Shown here: positions 25,033-32,671 of the stretch, piece by piece
Position numbering within the stretch: the first letter of the stretch is position 1
Layout: each line of letters begins with the position of its first letter
Source: Lachnospiraceae bacterium
GTDB lineage: Bacteria > Bacillota > Clostridia > Lachnospirales > Lachnospiraceae
Assembly: GCA_023663945.1 (NCBI GenBank)
Contig: JAMPGL010000009.1
Coordinates: 1-64,000 of the forward strand
Length of the DNA stretch: 64,000 nucleotides
Direction of reading: 5' to 3'
The notes under the pieces: generated by a model
What the model was told of the DNA's origin: nothing
What the model saw: the letters and a program-made list of their open reading frames with translations, nothing else
Database searches by the model: none
Translations under genes and position numbers: made by a program

Positions 25033-27735
25033 ATGAAGAGACTTGCAGTAGGGATTTTGGCGCATGTGGACGCAGGAAAAACCACATTATCGGAGGCAAT
25101 GCTCTATGCCTGCGGCAGTATCCGCAGGCTGGGCAGGGTGGATAAAAAAGATGCTTTTTTGGATCATGACGCGCAGGAGCGGGAAAGAGGAATCACCATT
25201 TTTTCCAAACAGGCAAGGATGACCGTAAAGGATCTTCAGATTACGCTGTTAGATACTCCGGGACATGTTGACTTCAGCGCGGAAATGGAACGCACGCTGC
25301 AGATTTTAGATTATGCAATTCTGGTAGTCAGTGGATGTGACGGCGTACAGGGGCATACTTACACTCTTTGGAAGCTGCTTGGGCGTTATCGGATACCGGT
25401 ATTTGTCTTTGTGAATAAAATGGACCGTGTGCAGACTGAGCGGAGGGAACTGCTTTCACAGCTCCGCACAAAGTTAGGAGAGGGTTTTGTGGATTTTTCG
25501 GGGGAGGATGAGCAGGAATTTTATGAGGAGACTGCGGTCTGTAAGGAAGAGCTTCTGGATGAATTTTTGCAGAAAGGAACAATAGCACCGGAGAATATCA
25601 GAAAGGGTATCAGGGAAAGAAAAATCTTTCCCTGCTTTTTTGGCTCTGCCTTAAAGCTTACCGGAGTGCAGGAATTTTTGAATGGGATGTTCCGGTACAC
25701 GGAGGAACCGTCTTATCCGCCCGAATTTGGAGCAAGGGTGTTTAAGATCACAAGAGACGCTCAGGGGAACAGGCTTACGCACTTAAAGATAACCGGCGGA
25801 GCTTTAAGAGCAAGAGATGTGGTCAGCGGCATGACCAGAGACGAAAAGGAAAAGGATGGTCAGGAAAAGCGGCAGGAAAAGGTGAATCAAATTCGCCTTT
25901 ATTCCGGAGAAAAGTATGAGACGGCGGAGGAAGCTCAGGCGGGCGAAGTCTGTGCAGTGACCGGCTTATCCTGCACCTGGTCCGGAGAAGGGCTGGGAGC
26001 GGAGGAAAGGATTTATTATCCGCTGTTAGAGCCGGTGCTTGGCTACCGGATTCTTTTGCCGGAGGGTTGTGATCCGGCGCAGATGCTTCCCAAACTGCGG
26101 ATGCTGGAGGAAGAGGAGCCTCAGCTTCATATTTTGTGGGATGAGCGGAATAAGGAAATCAAAGCAAAGGTTATGGGGCCGGTTCAGACAGAGATTCTGC
26201 GAACCATGATCAAAGAACGTTTTGAGACCTGCGTGGAGTTCGGAGAAGGGTCGATTATTTATAAAGAAACCATCGGAGACCGGGTGGAGGGTGTGGGGCA
26301 TTTCGAGCCTCTCCGCCACTATGCGGAGGTTCACCTTTTGCTGGAACCGGGAGAGCCGGGGAGCGGAGTGCGCATTGGCTCGTCATGCAGTCTGGATCTT
26401 TTGGATCGGAACTGGCAGCGCCTGGTCCTTACCCATCTGGAAGAGCGGGAGCATGTAGGAGTGCTGACCGGTTCAGCGATTACGGATATTAAGATTACGC
26501 TGACGGCAGGGCGGGCGCACCAAAAGCATACGGAGGGCGGGGATTTCCGGCAGGCGGTCTACCGGGCGCTGCGGCAGGGATTGATGCAGGCGCACAGCGT
26601 TCTTTTGGAGCCTTGGTACGAATTTCGGCTGGAAGTGCCGGTCAGTCTGGTGGGACGGGCGATGAATGATCTGGAAAAATACGGAGCGCGGTTTGAGCTG
26701 GAAGGGCAGAGTGAAGAACTGGCGGTTTTAACCGGGGAAGCGCCGGTCTCCAAGATGCAGGAATATCCCAAGGAGGTGGCGGCATATACAGGGGGAACCG
26801 GAAGGCTGTCCTGTACCATGAAAGGTTATTTTCCCTGCCACAATACCGACGAAGTGATAGAACAGATTTCTTATGACCCGCTGCGTGATTTGGAAAATCC
26901 GGCGTCGTCGGTGTTTTGTGCCCACGGGGCAGGATTTGTGGTGGAATGGGATCAGGTGCCTGCTTACATGCATCTGGAAAGCACACTGAAGACGGATGAT
27001 ATAGAGCCGGAGGAGCAATGGGAGGCAGAGCGCGGAGAGGGACGGGATTTGGGAATCCGTCCTCAAGGAATCCGTCCGCAGGGAGTCCAGGCCGAAAGGG
27101 AAAGAGATGCCGGAGAGAAGGAGCCCCGGCTGGGGCTTGATGAAATCGATGAGATTTTATTACGGACCTCTCACGCAAACCGGAAGGAGAGCAGGACTGC
27201 CGGAAGAGAGGGATGGAAGCGTACAAGACCCCGGCAGGGAGCCGCAGCGCAGGCGGAGAGCAGGGTTTACAAGCCTCAGCCGGTAAAAGAAAGGTATCTT
27301 CTGGTAGACGGCTATAATATTATATTTGCATGGCAGGAGCTGAAGGAGCTTGCGCAGATTAATTTGGACGGGGCAAGAGGAAAGCTTTTGGATATTCTGT
27401 GCAATTATCAGGCAATCCGCAAGTGCAATTTAATTGTGGTGTTCGATGCCTACCGGCTTGCAGGACATCCCACGGAGGTTCTGGAATATCACAATATTCA
27501 TGTGGTTTACACCAAGGAGGCGGAGACTGCGGACCGTTATATTGAGCGGTTTGCCCATGAGAACGGAAAGAAGTATAATGTGACGGTGGCAACCTCTGAC
27601 GGGCTGGAACAGATTATTATCCGGGGAGAAGGATGCGCGCTTTTGTCCGCCAAGGATCTCTGGGAAGAAATCAAGCTGGCAGAGCAGAATCTTAGGGAAG
27701 ATTATGAGAATTACCAGCGGTCCCAGAAAAGATAA
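25033..27735 (+). CDS. Tet(M)-like translational GTPase fused to a Rae1/YacP-type NYN nuclease
   Basis: A 900-aa fusion. Residues 1-about 650 form a translational GTPase of the EF-G/Tet(M) ribosomal-protection type. G1 is AHVDAGKTT (residues 10-18), G3 is DTPGHVD, G4 is NKMD, and the EF-G-like domains II-V follow (ESILG-type loops absent). A variable, charged linker (about 665-750) contains repeats of GIRPQG. The last about 150 residues are a NYN/PIN-type nuclease domain matching YacP/Rae1: LLVDGYNII (D759), VVFDAYR (D805), ETADRYIE (D834) and VATSDGLEQ (D856) supply the acidic residues. Rae1 of B. subtilis cuts mRNA in the ribosomal A site. The fusion suggests a GTPase that delivers a nuclease to stalled ribosomes, which is inference. 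The start at 25033 (MKRLAVGILAHVD) fits the family better than 25021. The 3' end overlaps a convergent gene by 25 nt. Confidence 0.85.
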   Translation: MKRLAVGILAHVDAGKTTLSEAMLYACGSIRRLGRVDKKDAFLDHDAQERERGITIFSKQARMTVKDLQITLLDTPGHVDFSAEMERTLQILDYAILVVSGCDGVQGHTYTLWKLLGRYRIPVFVFVNKMDRVQTERRELLSQLRTKLGEGFVDFSGEDEQEFYEETAVCKEELLDEFLQKGTIAPENIRKGIRERKIFPCFFGSALKLTGVQEFLNGMFRYTEEPSYPPEFGARVFKITRDAQGNRLTHLKITGGALRARDVVSGMTRDEKEKDGQEKRQEKVNQIRLYSGEKYETAEEAQAGEVCAVTGLSCTWSGEGLGAEERIYYPLLEPVLGYRILLPEGCDPAQMLPKLRMLEEEEPQLHILWDERNKEIKAKVMGPVQTEILRTMIKERFETCVEFGEGSIIYKETIGDRVEGVGHFEPLRHYAEVHLLLEPGEPGSGVRIGSSCSLDLLDRNWQRLVLTHLEEREHVGVLTGSAITDIKITLTAGRAHQKHTEGGDFRQAVYRALRQGLMQAHSVLLEPWYEFRLEVPVSLVGRAMNDLEKYGARFELEGQSEELAVLTGEAPVSKMQEYPKEVAAYTGGTGRLSCTMKGYFPCHNTDEVIEQISYDPLRDLENPASSVFCAHGAGFVVEWDQVPAYMHLESTLKTDDIEPEEQWEAERGEGRDLGIRPQGIRPQGVQAERERDAGEKEPRLGLDEIDEILLRTSHANRKESRTAGREGWKRTRPRQGAAAQAESRVYKPQPVKERYLLVDGYNIIFAWQELKELAQINLDGARGKLLDILCNYQAIRKCNLIVVFDAYRLAGHPTEVLEYHNIHVVYTKEAETADRYIERFAHENGKKYNVTVATSDGLEQIIIRGEGCALLSAKDLWEEIKLAEQNLREDYENYQRSQKR

Positions 27736-29309
27736 ATAATTTGGACTGCACCCAGAATAAAGAGGATTCCCCAGTTGATGATGTGCATGATGTGGGAAGC
27801 CGCTTTGGCAGGAAAACGACCGGGAGAGGTTTGGGGAAGCTGGATAAAATAACGATTGCCTAACCCAAGGGCAATGGAGATATAGACCAGACATACAGCT
27901 ACATAGCGGAAATCACTGCTGCAAGTGTAGGGATAAATGATTACAAAAGCGGCAAAGGAAATCAGCATGATTACATAGCCTGCCAGTAAGAAAACCCGTG
28001 TCTCTATATCTGTGCGTTTATGCAGAAGCACAACCGCCAGCAGAACGGCAGTTGCAATGCCGAGAATCACAGCCAGTACAAAGGTAATCTGACAGAGAAT
28101 CAGAAGGATGTCGGACAGGTCGGCGGGATATTCCTCCGCAAATAGGGAAGTGTGAAACATAATTGCCCAGGTATTGCAGCAAGCCTTCGCACTGATCGGA
28201 TGAAAAGGAAAATCAAAATGCCACTGAGAAAGGGCAGGAATCCCCAGCCGCTCCCACAGGGAAAAGTCAGCGGTGTACATGGGAGAGGTTTCTCCGGGCA
28301 CCGGAACGCCGGGCTTTTCCCCAAAGCGAATCAGATTTCTCACGATCCAGGACAGACCGATTGGGCAGACAATCACAGCAAAAATACAGTAATTTTTAAT
28401 CCATGTTAAGATGGAACGCTTTTCTTTGGTGCGGATGACAGAAATAAAATGCATCAGAAAAATCACTGCCAGAGGAATAGCCAGAACAGCCGAATTTAGC
28501 TTGGTAATCATGCCAAGACCAATAGAAAAAGCCAGAGGAACAAGGCGCTTTAAATCCTTGTGCCTGATCCATGTTAAGGCGCCAAGAATAGTCAGGCACA
28601 TAAACAAAATGGTAAGCATATCGTTATTCACACTGCCTGCCATAATGATGGTGGCAGGATGCAGGGCAATAAAAGCAAGCCCGATGAAAAGACCATTTCC
28701 TTCTACTTCCAGAACCTTCAAAATCTTCCAGGTGACTGTCATGCACAGGCAGGAATAGAACAGCGGAAGTATCTGTAGATTTTCAAATGCCAGTTCTTCG
28801 CTTACGCCCAGCCAGATATTCAGTTGAAGCCAAAGATAGGAGATGATGTGATGCAGGGGCGGATGATAGTAGGCAAAAAGCTCATAAGGATTCAAATCCG
28901 GGAGCTTATGAAACTTGTAAATGTATTCAATATAACCGATGTGTCCGGGATTGACAAAGGGCGTTCCCATTCCGGTATACGCTCCCGCGTCATGCTGGCG
29001 GTCATAAAGTCCGGACCAGAGTACATAGCTGCACCGGAGCAGGATCCCCAGAAGAATAAGCATAAACACTATGGTGTTTTCATTAAGCGACCTGATGGAT
29101 TTCAGGTATCCCCAAAGACCCATGTAAAGCAGAAAAAAGCACACGATAACAAAAGTCCTGACATAGTGGCTGCCGAAAAGGAAGCTGTCTGCCTGCATGA
29201 CGGCAGTTAAAATACAGGAGCCTATGATAGTAAGGAGTATGCTCAAATTTAATTTGGGCTGGGATGAAAAGGAGCCAAATTCTTTTTTGTGTAAATGTAT
29301 GGTCTTCAT
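27711..29309 (-). CDS. GT-C type membrane glycosyltransferase
   Basis: A 532-aa integral membrane protein with about 11-12 hydrophobic segments, of the lipid carrier-dependent GT-C glycosyltransferase type (PMT/GT39-like). The first periplasmic-side loop, with YDRQHDAGAYTGMG and later YYHPPLHHIISYLW, is the typical acidic/His-rich catalytic loop. HPATIIMAGSVNNDML is also characteristic of this clostridial group. It would transfer a sugar from a polyprenyl-phosphate donor to an outside acceptor. The lipoprotein gene 40 nt upstream on the same strand probably belongs to the same operon. The acceptor and sugar are unknown. Confidence 0.8.
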   Translation of the reverse strand: MKTIHLHKKEFGSFSSQPKLNLSILLTIIGSCILTAVMQADSFLFGSHYVRTFVIVCFFLLYMGLWGYLKSIRSLNENTIVFMLILLGILLRCSYVLWSGLYDRQHDAGAYTGMGTPFVNPGHIGYIEYIYKFHKLPDLNPYELFAYYHPPLHHIISYLWLQLNIWLGVSEELAFENLQILPLFYSCLCMTVTWKILKVLEVEGNGLFIGLAFIALHPATIIMAGSVNNDMLTILFMCLTILGALTWIRHKDLKRLVPLAFSIGLGMITKLNSAVLAIPLAVIFLMHFISVIRTKEKRSILTWIKNYCIFAVIVCPIGLSWIVRNLIRFGEKPGVPVPGETSPMYTADFSLWERLGIPALSQWHFDFPFHPISAKACCNTWAIMFHTSLFAEEYPADLSDILLILCQITFVLAVILGIATAVLLAVVLLHKRTDIETRVFLLAGYVIMLISFAAFVIIYPYTCSSDFRYVAVCLVYISIALGLGNRYFIQLPQTSPGRFPAKAASHIMHIINWGILFILGAVQIIYLFWDRW

Positions 29310-29349
29310 TTGTGAAATCCTTTCGCTTTATGCCTTTGCCGTAAGTGCC

Positions 29350-30453
29350 TCAATATAAGGCAGTAATATCGGTCAGTAAGTTATCCTGCACCCGGAACTG
29401 CCAGATGGAATGTCCGGGAATCCGGTGTTCCGTCAGATACCAGAAATCATCAATCCGGGTCATGTAGTAGGGGGTTCCGCCGCCGATGAAAGAGTCATAG
29501 ATGTCCTCGTAATTTCCATCAGCAAGACCGTCTAAATCCTTGGTGCGGATGATAGTGGCGTAATCCTGATTGCCGGATGCATCCGTGGAGACGGTGATAT
29601 AATAGTAATCGTCAATGGGAGTAAGCTGTATCATGCCGGAAAGCTGGGCGGGAACGGGATACTCCTTTTTGATTTCAAAGGTATACAGGTCAGCCTCAAG
29701 AATGCTGGAATTGCCGGAGACAAAGTAAATCCGATCCCCTGCAATGGTGAAAGAGCGCACATAAACGCCGTCCAAGGAAGGAATTGACAAAACTTGCGTC
29801 AAATACATCCGGGAATCATCCTCTGCGTGACGGAACAGATACATTTCTCCGCTCATGGAGCTCCATGCATAAAAAGTATCGGTATATTCATCGTATAGAA
29901 TATAGTGCGGACGGTTTCCAATGTGGGTAAATTCCTGAGTAGGAATAAAAACCGGCTGTCCGTTTTCGTTAACAGATTCTTCCATAACCAGAATACGGTT
30001 GTTCTCCGTGTCGTCAATCAGATAAACGGTTCCGTCGCTTGCGAGAGTATGTCCCATGTTGATGTCGTCAGTCATAATCTGCCATTGATATAAGGGATCC
30101 GTCAGATTGTCATGGTAGATGACTTGATTGTTATAACAATCCACAATAAAATAAGTGTCTTTAACCTTGGTAAGATAAGTAGGCACGCTGAGGGTGGGAA
30201 ATGGATTGTTCGGAATCTGGTTAAGCTGCGCAGGGTCATAAGAAATAAGCTCTGAGACGGCAAGATAGTCCGTGGGAATATAGACGGATGCCGGTTCAGG
30301 GTGTTTGTGGGCGCAGGAGACCAGAAGCCACGCCAAAAGGCAAATGCATATGCACATACATATACATTTGCAATTGCAGCTGCAGTTGTAAATGCTAAGA
30401 GATGGAATTATTTTTTTATGTAAAGTAGATAATAGTTTTTCTTTTGTTCTCAT
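29350..30453 (-). CDS. Lipoprotein with a beta-propeller-like body and an alternating-Cys leader
   Basis: A 367-aa protein. A hydrophobic segment ends with the lipobox-like LLVSC (C47). After it comes a body of repeated strands (VKDTYFIVDCYNNQVIYHD, TLASDGTVYLIDDTENNRIL and similar) that reads like a six- or seven-bladed propeller. The leader is odd: residues 24-38 alternate Cys with another residue (NCSCNCKCICMCICIC), eight Cys in 15 positions. It is encoded by a hexamer-like microsatellite near 30340-30390. The ATG at 30453 has a TATAAT only about 10 nt upstream and no clear ribosome binding site, so the true start is uncertain. It lies upstream of, and probably in operon with, the GT-C glycosyltransferase. 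Confidence 0.65.
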   Translation of the reverse strand: MRTKEKLLSTLHKKIIPSLSIYNCSCNCKCICMCICICLLAWLLVSCAHKHPEPASVYIPTDYLAVSELISYDPAQLNQIPNNPFPTLSVPTYLTKVKDTYFIVDCYNNQVIYHDNLTDPLYQWQIMTDDINMGHTLASDGTVYLIDDTENNRILVMEESVNENGQPVFIPTQEFTHIGNRPHYILYDEYTDTFYAWSSMSGEMYLFRHAEDDSRMYLTQVLSIPSLDGVYVRSFTIAGDRIYFVSGNSSILEADLYTFEIKKEYPVPAQLSGMIQLTPIDDYYYITVSTDASGNQDYATIIRTKDLDGLADGNYEDIYDSFIGGGTPYYMTRIDDFWYLTEHRIPGHSIWQFRVQDNLLTDITALY

Positions 30454-30534
30454 AAAGCTATTATAATTTTTTTGCTTTTATTGTACAATGTTTTTTTGTA
30501 TACTAAAGATAGAATTTTTGTAAGGAGCGTACTT

Positions 30535-31629
30535 ATGACGGAGGTTAAGGAGAATCGGGAGTTCCGGGTTTTGTCTGCAATTGGCATGATACTGGTTGTT
30601 TCCGGACATTTGGGATATGATTTGTTTGATATTGGCGGTTTGTTTCCCTATTATTCATTTCATGTATTTTTATTTTTGTTTGTATCCGGTTACTTTTATA
30701 AACGGGAAGAGGAGGAGCAGATCCTCAGTTACATATTAAAAAAGTGCCGGACACTGCTTTTGCCGTATTTTTTGTGGAATTTATTTTATGGGCTTGCGGC
30801 GTCGCTGCTGCATCAGGCGGGATTTTCCATAGGCGGAGAGCTTTCGCTGAAAACGCTTTTTTGGTCTCCGTTTCTGGACGGGCATCAATTTATGTATAAT
30901 TTTCCGGCATGGTTTGTGCCAGCCCTCTTTTTGATTGAGGTGGTCAATGTGCTGATGCGGAAAGCGTTGTCGCTGATTCGCTCGGATAATGAGTGGCTGA
31001 TTTTTGGCTTATGCCTGCTGGCGGGGGTGCTCACCGTATGGCTTGCCATCGGCGGTCATATTTGGGGCTGGCATAAGTTCCCGGGACGGATTCTGTTTAT
31101 GCTTCCGGGATTTCAGATGGGAAGGATTTATAAAGAAAAGCTGGAGGCTTTTGACCGGGCGGAGGATGGCCCGTATTTTCTGGCTGTGATGGGCGTGCAG
31201 GTGCTGATTACCATATTTTGCGCCGGCCTTGCATTCAGTGCCGTATGGGTGACAAGCTTTGCCAACGGACCGCTGATCCCTTACGTTACAATCATTACCG
31301 GAATTGCATTTTGGCTTCGGATCGCAAAGATCATCAGCAGGATTCCTTATTTATGCAATAAAATGGTTTCCATAGGACGGAATACTTATGGAATCATGAT
31401 GCATCATGCGGCATGCTTTATGCTTGTGAAAGGATTTTTTTACCTGCTCAGCAAAGGAACGCCGTTTTGCGCAGAGTTTGATGCGGAACTCTTTTTCAGT
31501 GAAATTAATTTTGTATACCTGCCCGGAGGTTCGGAGGCAGGAAAGTGGATTTACCTGTTTGCAGGTATCGGCATTCCGATGATCTTGTCGGGAGCGTGGG
31601 CGTGGCTTAGAAGACAGATTAGGCGTTAG
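30535..31629 (+). CDS. Acyltransferase 3 family membrane protein
   Basis: A 364-aa membrane protein of the acyltransferase-3 type, which O-acylates cell-surface sugars or related molecules. It opens with REFRVLSAIGMILVVSGHLG, where the His in the first helix region is the usual catalytic residue. About 10 hydrophobic segments follow, with FPAWFVPALFLIEV and SIGRNTYGIMMHHAACF late in the protein as in this family. The ATG at 30535 is preceded by aaggag at 8 nt; the open frame from 30472 is not needed. It is divergent from the lipoprotein gene, and the two promoters share the 80-bp gap. Confidence 0.85.
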   Translation: MTEVKENREFRVLSAIGMILVVSGHLGYDLFDIGGLFPYYSFHVFLFLFVSGYFYKREEEEQILSYILKKCRTLLLPYFLWNLFYGLAASLLHQAGFSIGGELSLKTLFWSPFLDGHQFMYNFPAWFVPALFLIEVVNVLMRKALSLIRSDNEWLIFGLCLLAGVLTVWLAIGGHIWGWHKFPGRILFMLPGFQMGRIYKEKLEAFDRAEDGPYFLAVMGVQVLITIFCAGLAFSAVWVTSFANGPLIPYVTIITGIAFWLRIAKIISRIPYLCNKMVSIGRNTYGIMMHHAACFMLVKGFFYLLSKGTPFCAEFDAELFFSEINFVYLPGGSEAGKWIYLFAGIGIPMILSGAWAWLRRQIRR

Positions 31630-31993
31630 CTACAGTTAACATTATGTCGTTTACTATAATCATCGATTCCCCAAAGATATTCCAGTCGGTCTTCCGCATT
31701 GTCCAGGCTGTCTTGCCGGGAACGGCTGAACTGTTACGCGGCAGTTGGTGAATGCTGGATTTTGACTTGACATTTTTCATTACGGAGGGTATACTCACTT
31801 TATTGCTATCAAATCTATGTGAAAATCTATCCATAAATAACATGGAATCATTGGTATATCGCCGATATTTTCACATATTGCAAACTAACTATCAAGGTCA
31901 AAACGGAGAAAAGATGTATAAAACGTCTGGTGATTAACTGTTTTATGAACATATGTTTCGCATTGACCGTAAAAAGAAAGAGAGGTAAACTGA
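31630..31993. other. Intergenic region with promoter and repeat element
   Basis: About 360 bases. On the minus strand 31640-31720 reads LDNAEDRLEYLWGIDDYS, which may be a gene remnant but is too short to name. A dispersed 13-mer GCTGAACTGTTAC lies at 31725-31737. A good promoter follows at 31767-31795, leaving an unusually long leader (about 190 nt) before the coiled-coil gene. No known riboswitch was recognised. Confidence 0.5.
31767..31795 (+). promoter_or_regulatory. Sigma-A type promoter
   Basis: TTGACA (31767-31772) and TATACT (31790-31795) with a 17-bp spacer. It is the likely promoter of the coiled-coil gene at 31994. Confidence 0.7.
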
Positions 31994-32452
31994 ATGTACA
32001 AGGAGATGGAAGGTATGACGAATGAAGAAATGTTTTCAGCTATTATAAGCCATATGGATTCTATGGAATCAAGGCTGAATGAACGGATGGATAATCTGGA
32101 ATTGGAGCTGACGGAAAGAATGGACAACCTGGAGTCGAGATTGAATGCTCGGCTGGATAGTCTGGAATCAAGAATGGACAATCTGGAATCAAGAATGGAC
32201 AGTCTGGAGTCAAGAATGGACAGTCTGGAATCAAGGCTGGATGCTTTGGAATCAGACATGGATATGGAATTTAAAGCAGTGCGGACAGAAATGGATATGG
32301 TATATAAAACTTTAAAGAAAGATATTTCCATTTTGGATGAGAAGGTTAACCGGCTCATGTATACAAAAGACGTTGACGGCTATGAAAAAATGAAAACACA
32401 GGTAGAATTACTGACAAAGGGGTATCAGGAGCTGAAGGCAAAGATTGGTTAA
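31994..32452 (+). CDS. Coiled-coil protein with heptad repeats
   Basis: A 152-aa acidic protein that is almost entirely coiled coil. Residues about 15-95 are repeats of the form MDSLESR, with Met/Leu at heptad a/d positions, encoded by near-identical 21-bp units. A C-terminal part (KTLKKDISILDEKVNRLMY) is less regular. There is no signal peptide or membrane segment. Similar short proteins of MDxLExR type occur widely in Lachnospiraceae (recollection); their function is not known to me. The start follows agaggt. A second ATG nine codons in is also possible. Confidence 0.65.
   Translation: MYKEMEGMTNEEMFSAIISHMDSMESRLNERMDNLELELTERMDNLESRLNARLDSLESRMDNLESRMDSLESRMDSLESRLDALESDMDMEFKAVRTEMDMVYKTLKKDISILDEKVNRLMYTKDVDGYEKMKTQVELLTKGYQELKAKIG
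32157..32256 (+). repeat. 21-bp tandem repeats in the coiled-coil gene
   Basis: Successive units of ctggaatcaagaatggaca (plus two bases) encode seven-residue heptads LESRMDS/N. High DNA identity between units suggests recent expansion. Confidence 0.8.
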
Positions 32453-32491
32453 CTGCGGTTACACTATTTTACAAAAACTTAAAAGAAATAT

Positions 32492-32521
32492 TTGACAATT
32501 GTTTCCGAAGTGTGCTATCCT
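32492..32521 (+). promoter_or_regulatory. Promoter upstream of the Cys/His surface protein
   Basis: TTGACA (32492-32497) and TATCCT (32516-32521) with an 18-bp spacer. Confidence 0.6.
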
Positions 32522-32583
32522 AGATTCACTATCCGCTTAGAAATTCAATTCAAATGAATACAGATGATTATGCAAACGACCTG

Positions 32584-32609
32584 TCCGTGAAATTTTCACG
32601 GATGGGTTT
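32584..32609 (+). terminator. Attenuator-like hairpin in the leader
   Basis: tccgtgaa (32584-32591) pairs with ttcacgga (32595-32602), followed by tgggttttta. It lies between the promoter and the ATG at 32672, so it may attenuate transcription. No ligand-binding fold was recognised. Confidence 0.5.
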
Positions 32610-32671
32610 TTATGTTTAAAAACAAAACTGCCGGATTAAAATCTGCCGGCAAGGAAATCAATGGAGGAATC

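Noticed and set aside
26642-27226. 194-codon minus-strand frame
   Set aside because: Antisense to the GTPase-nuclease fusion, Pro/Arg-rich, no motif.
31619-31843. 74-codon minus-strand ORF
   Set aside because: Only its middle (LDNAEDRLEYLWGIDDYS) looks protein-like; there is no start signal and the rest covers a promoter of the other strand.
32522-32671. Possible c-di-GMP or other riboswitch upstream of the surface protein
   Set aside because: Only a simple hairpin with a T-rich tail is visible; no conserved riboswitch core was recognised.
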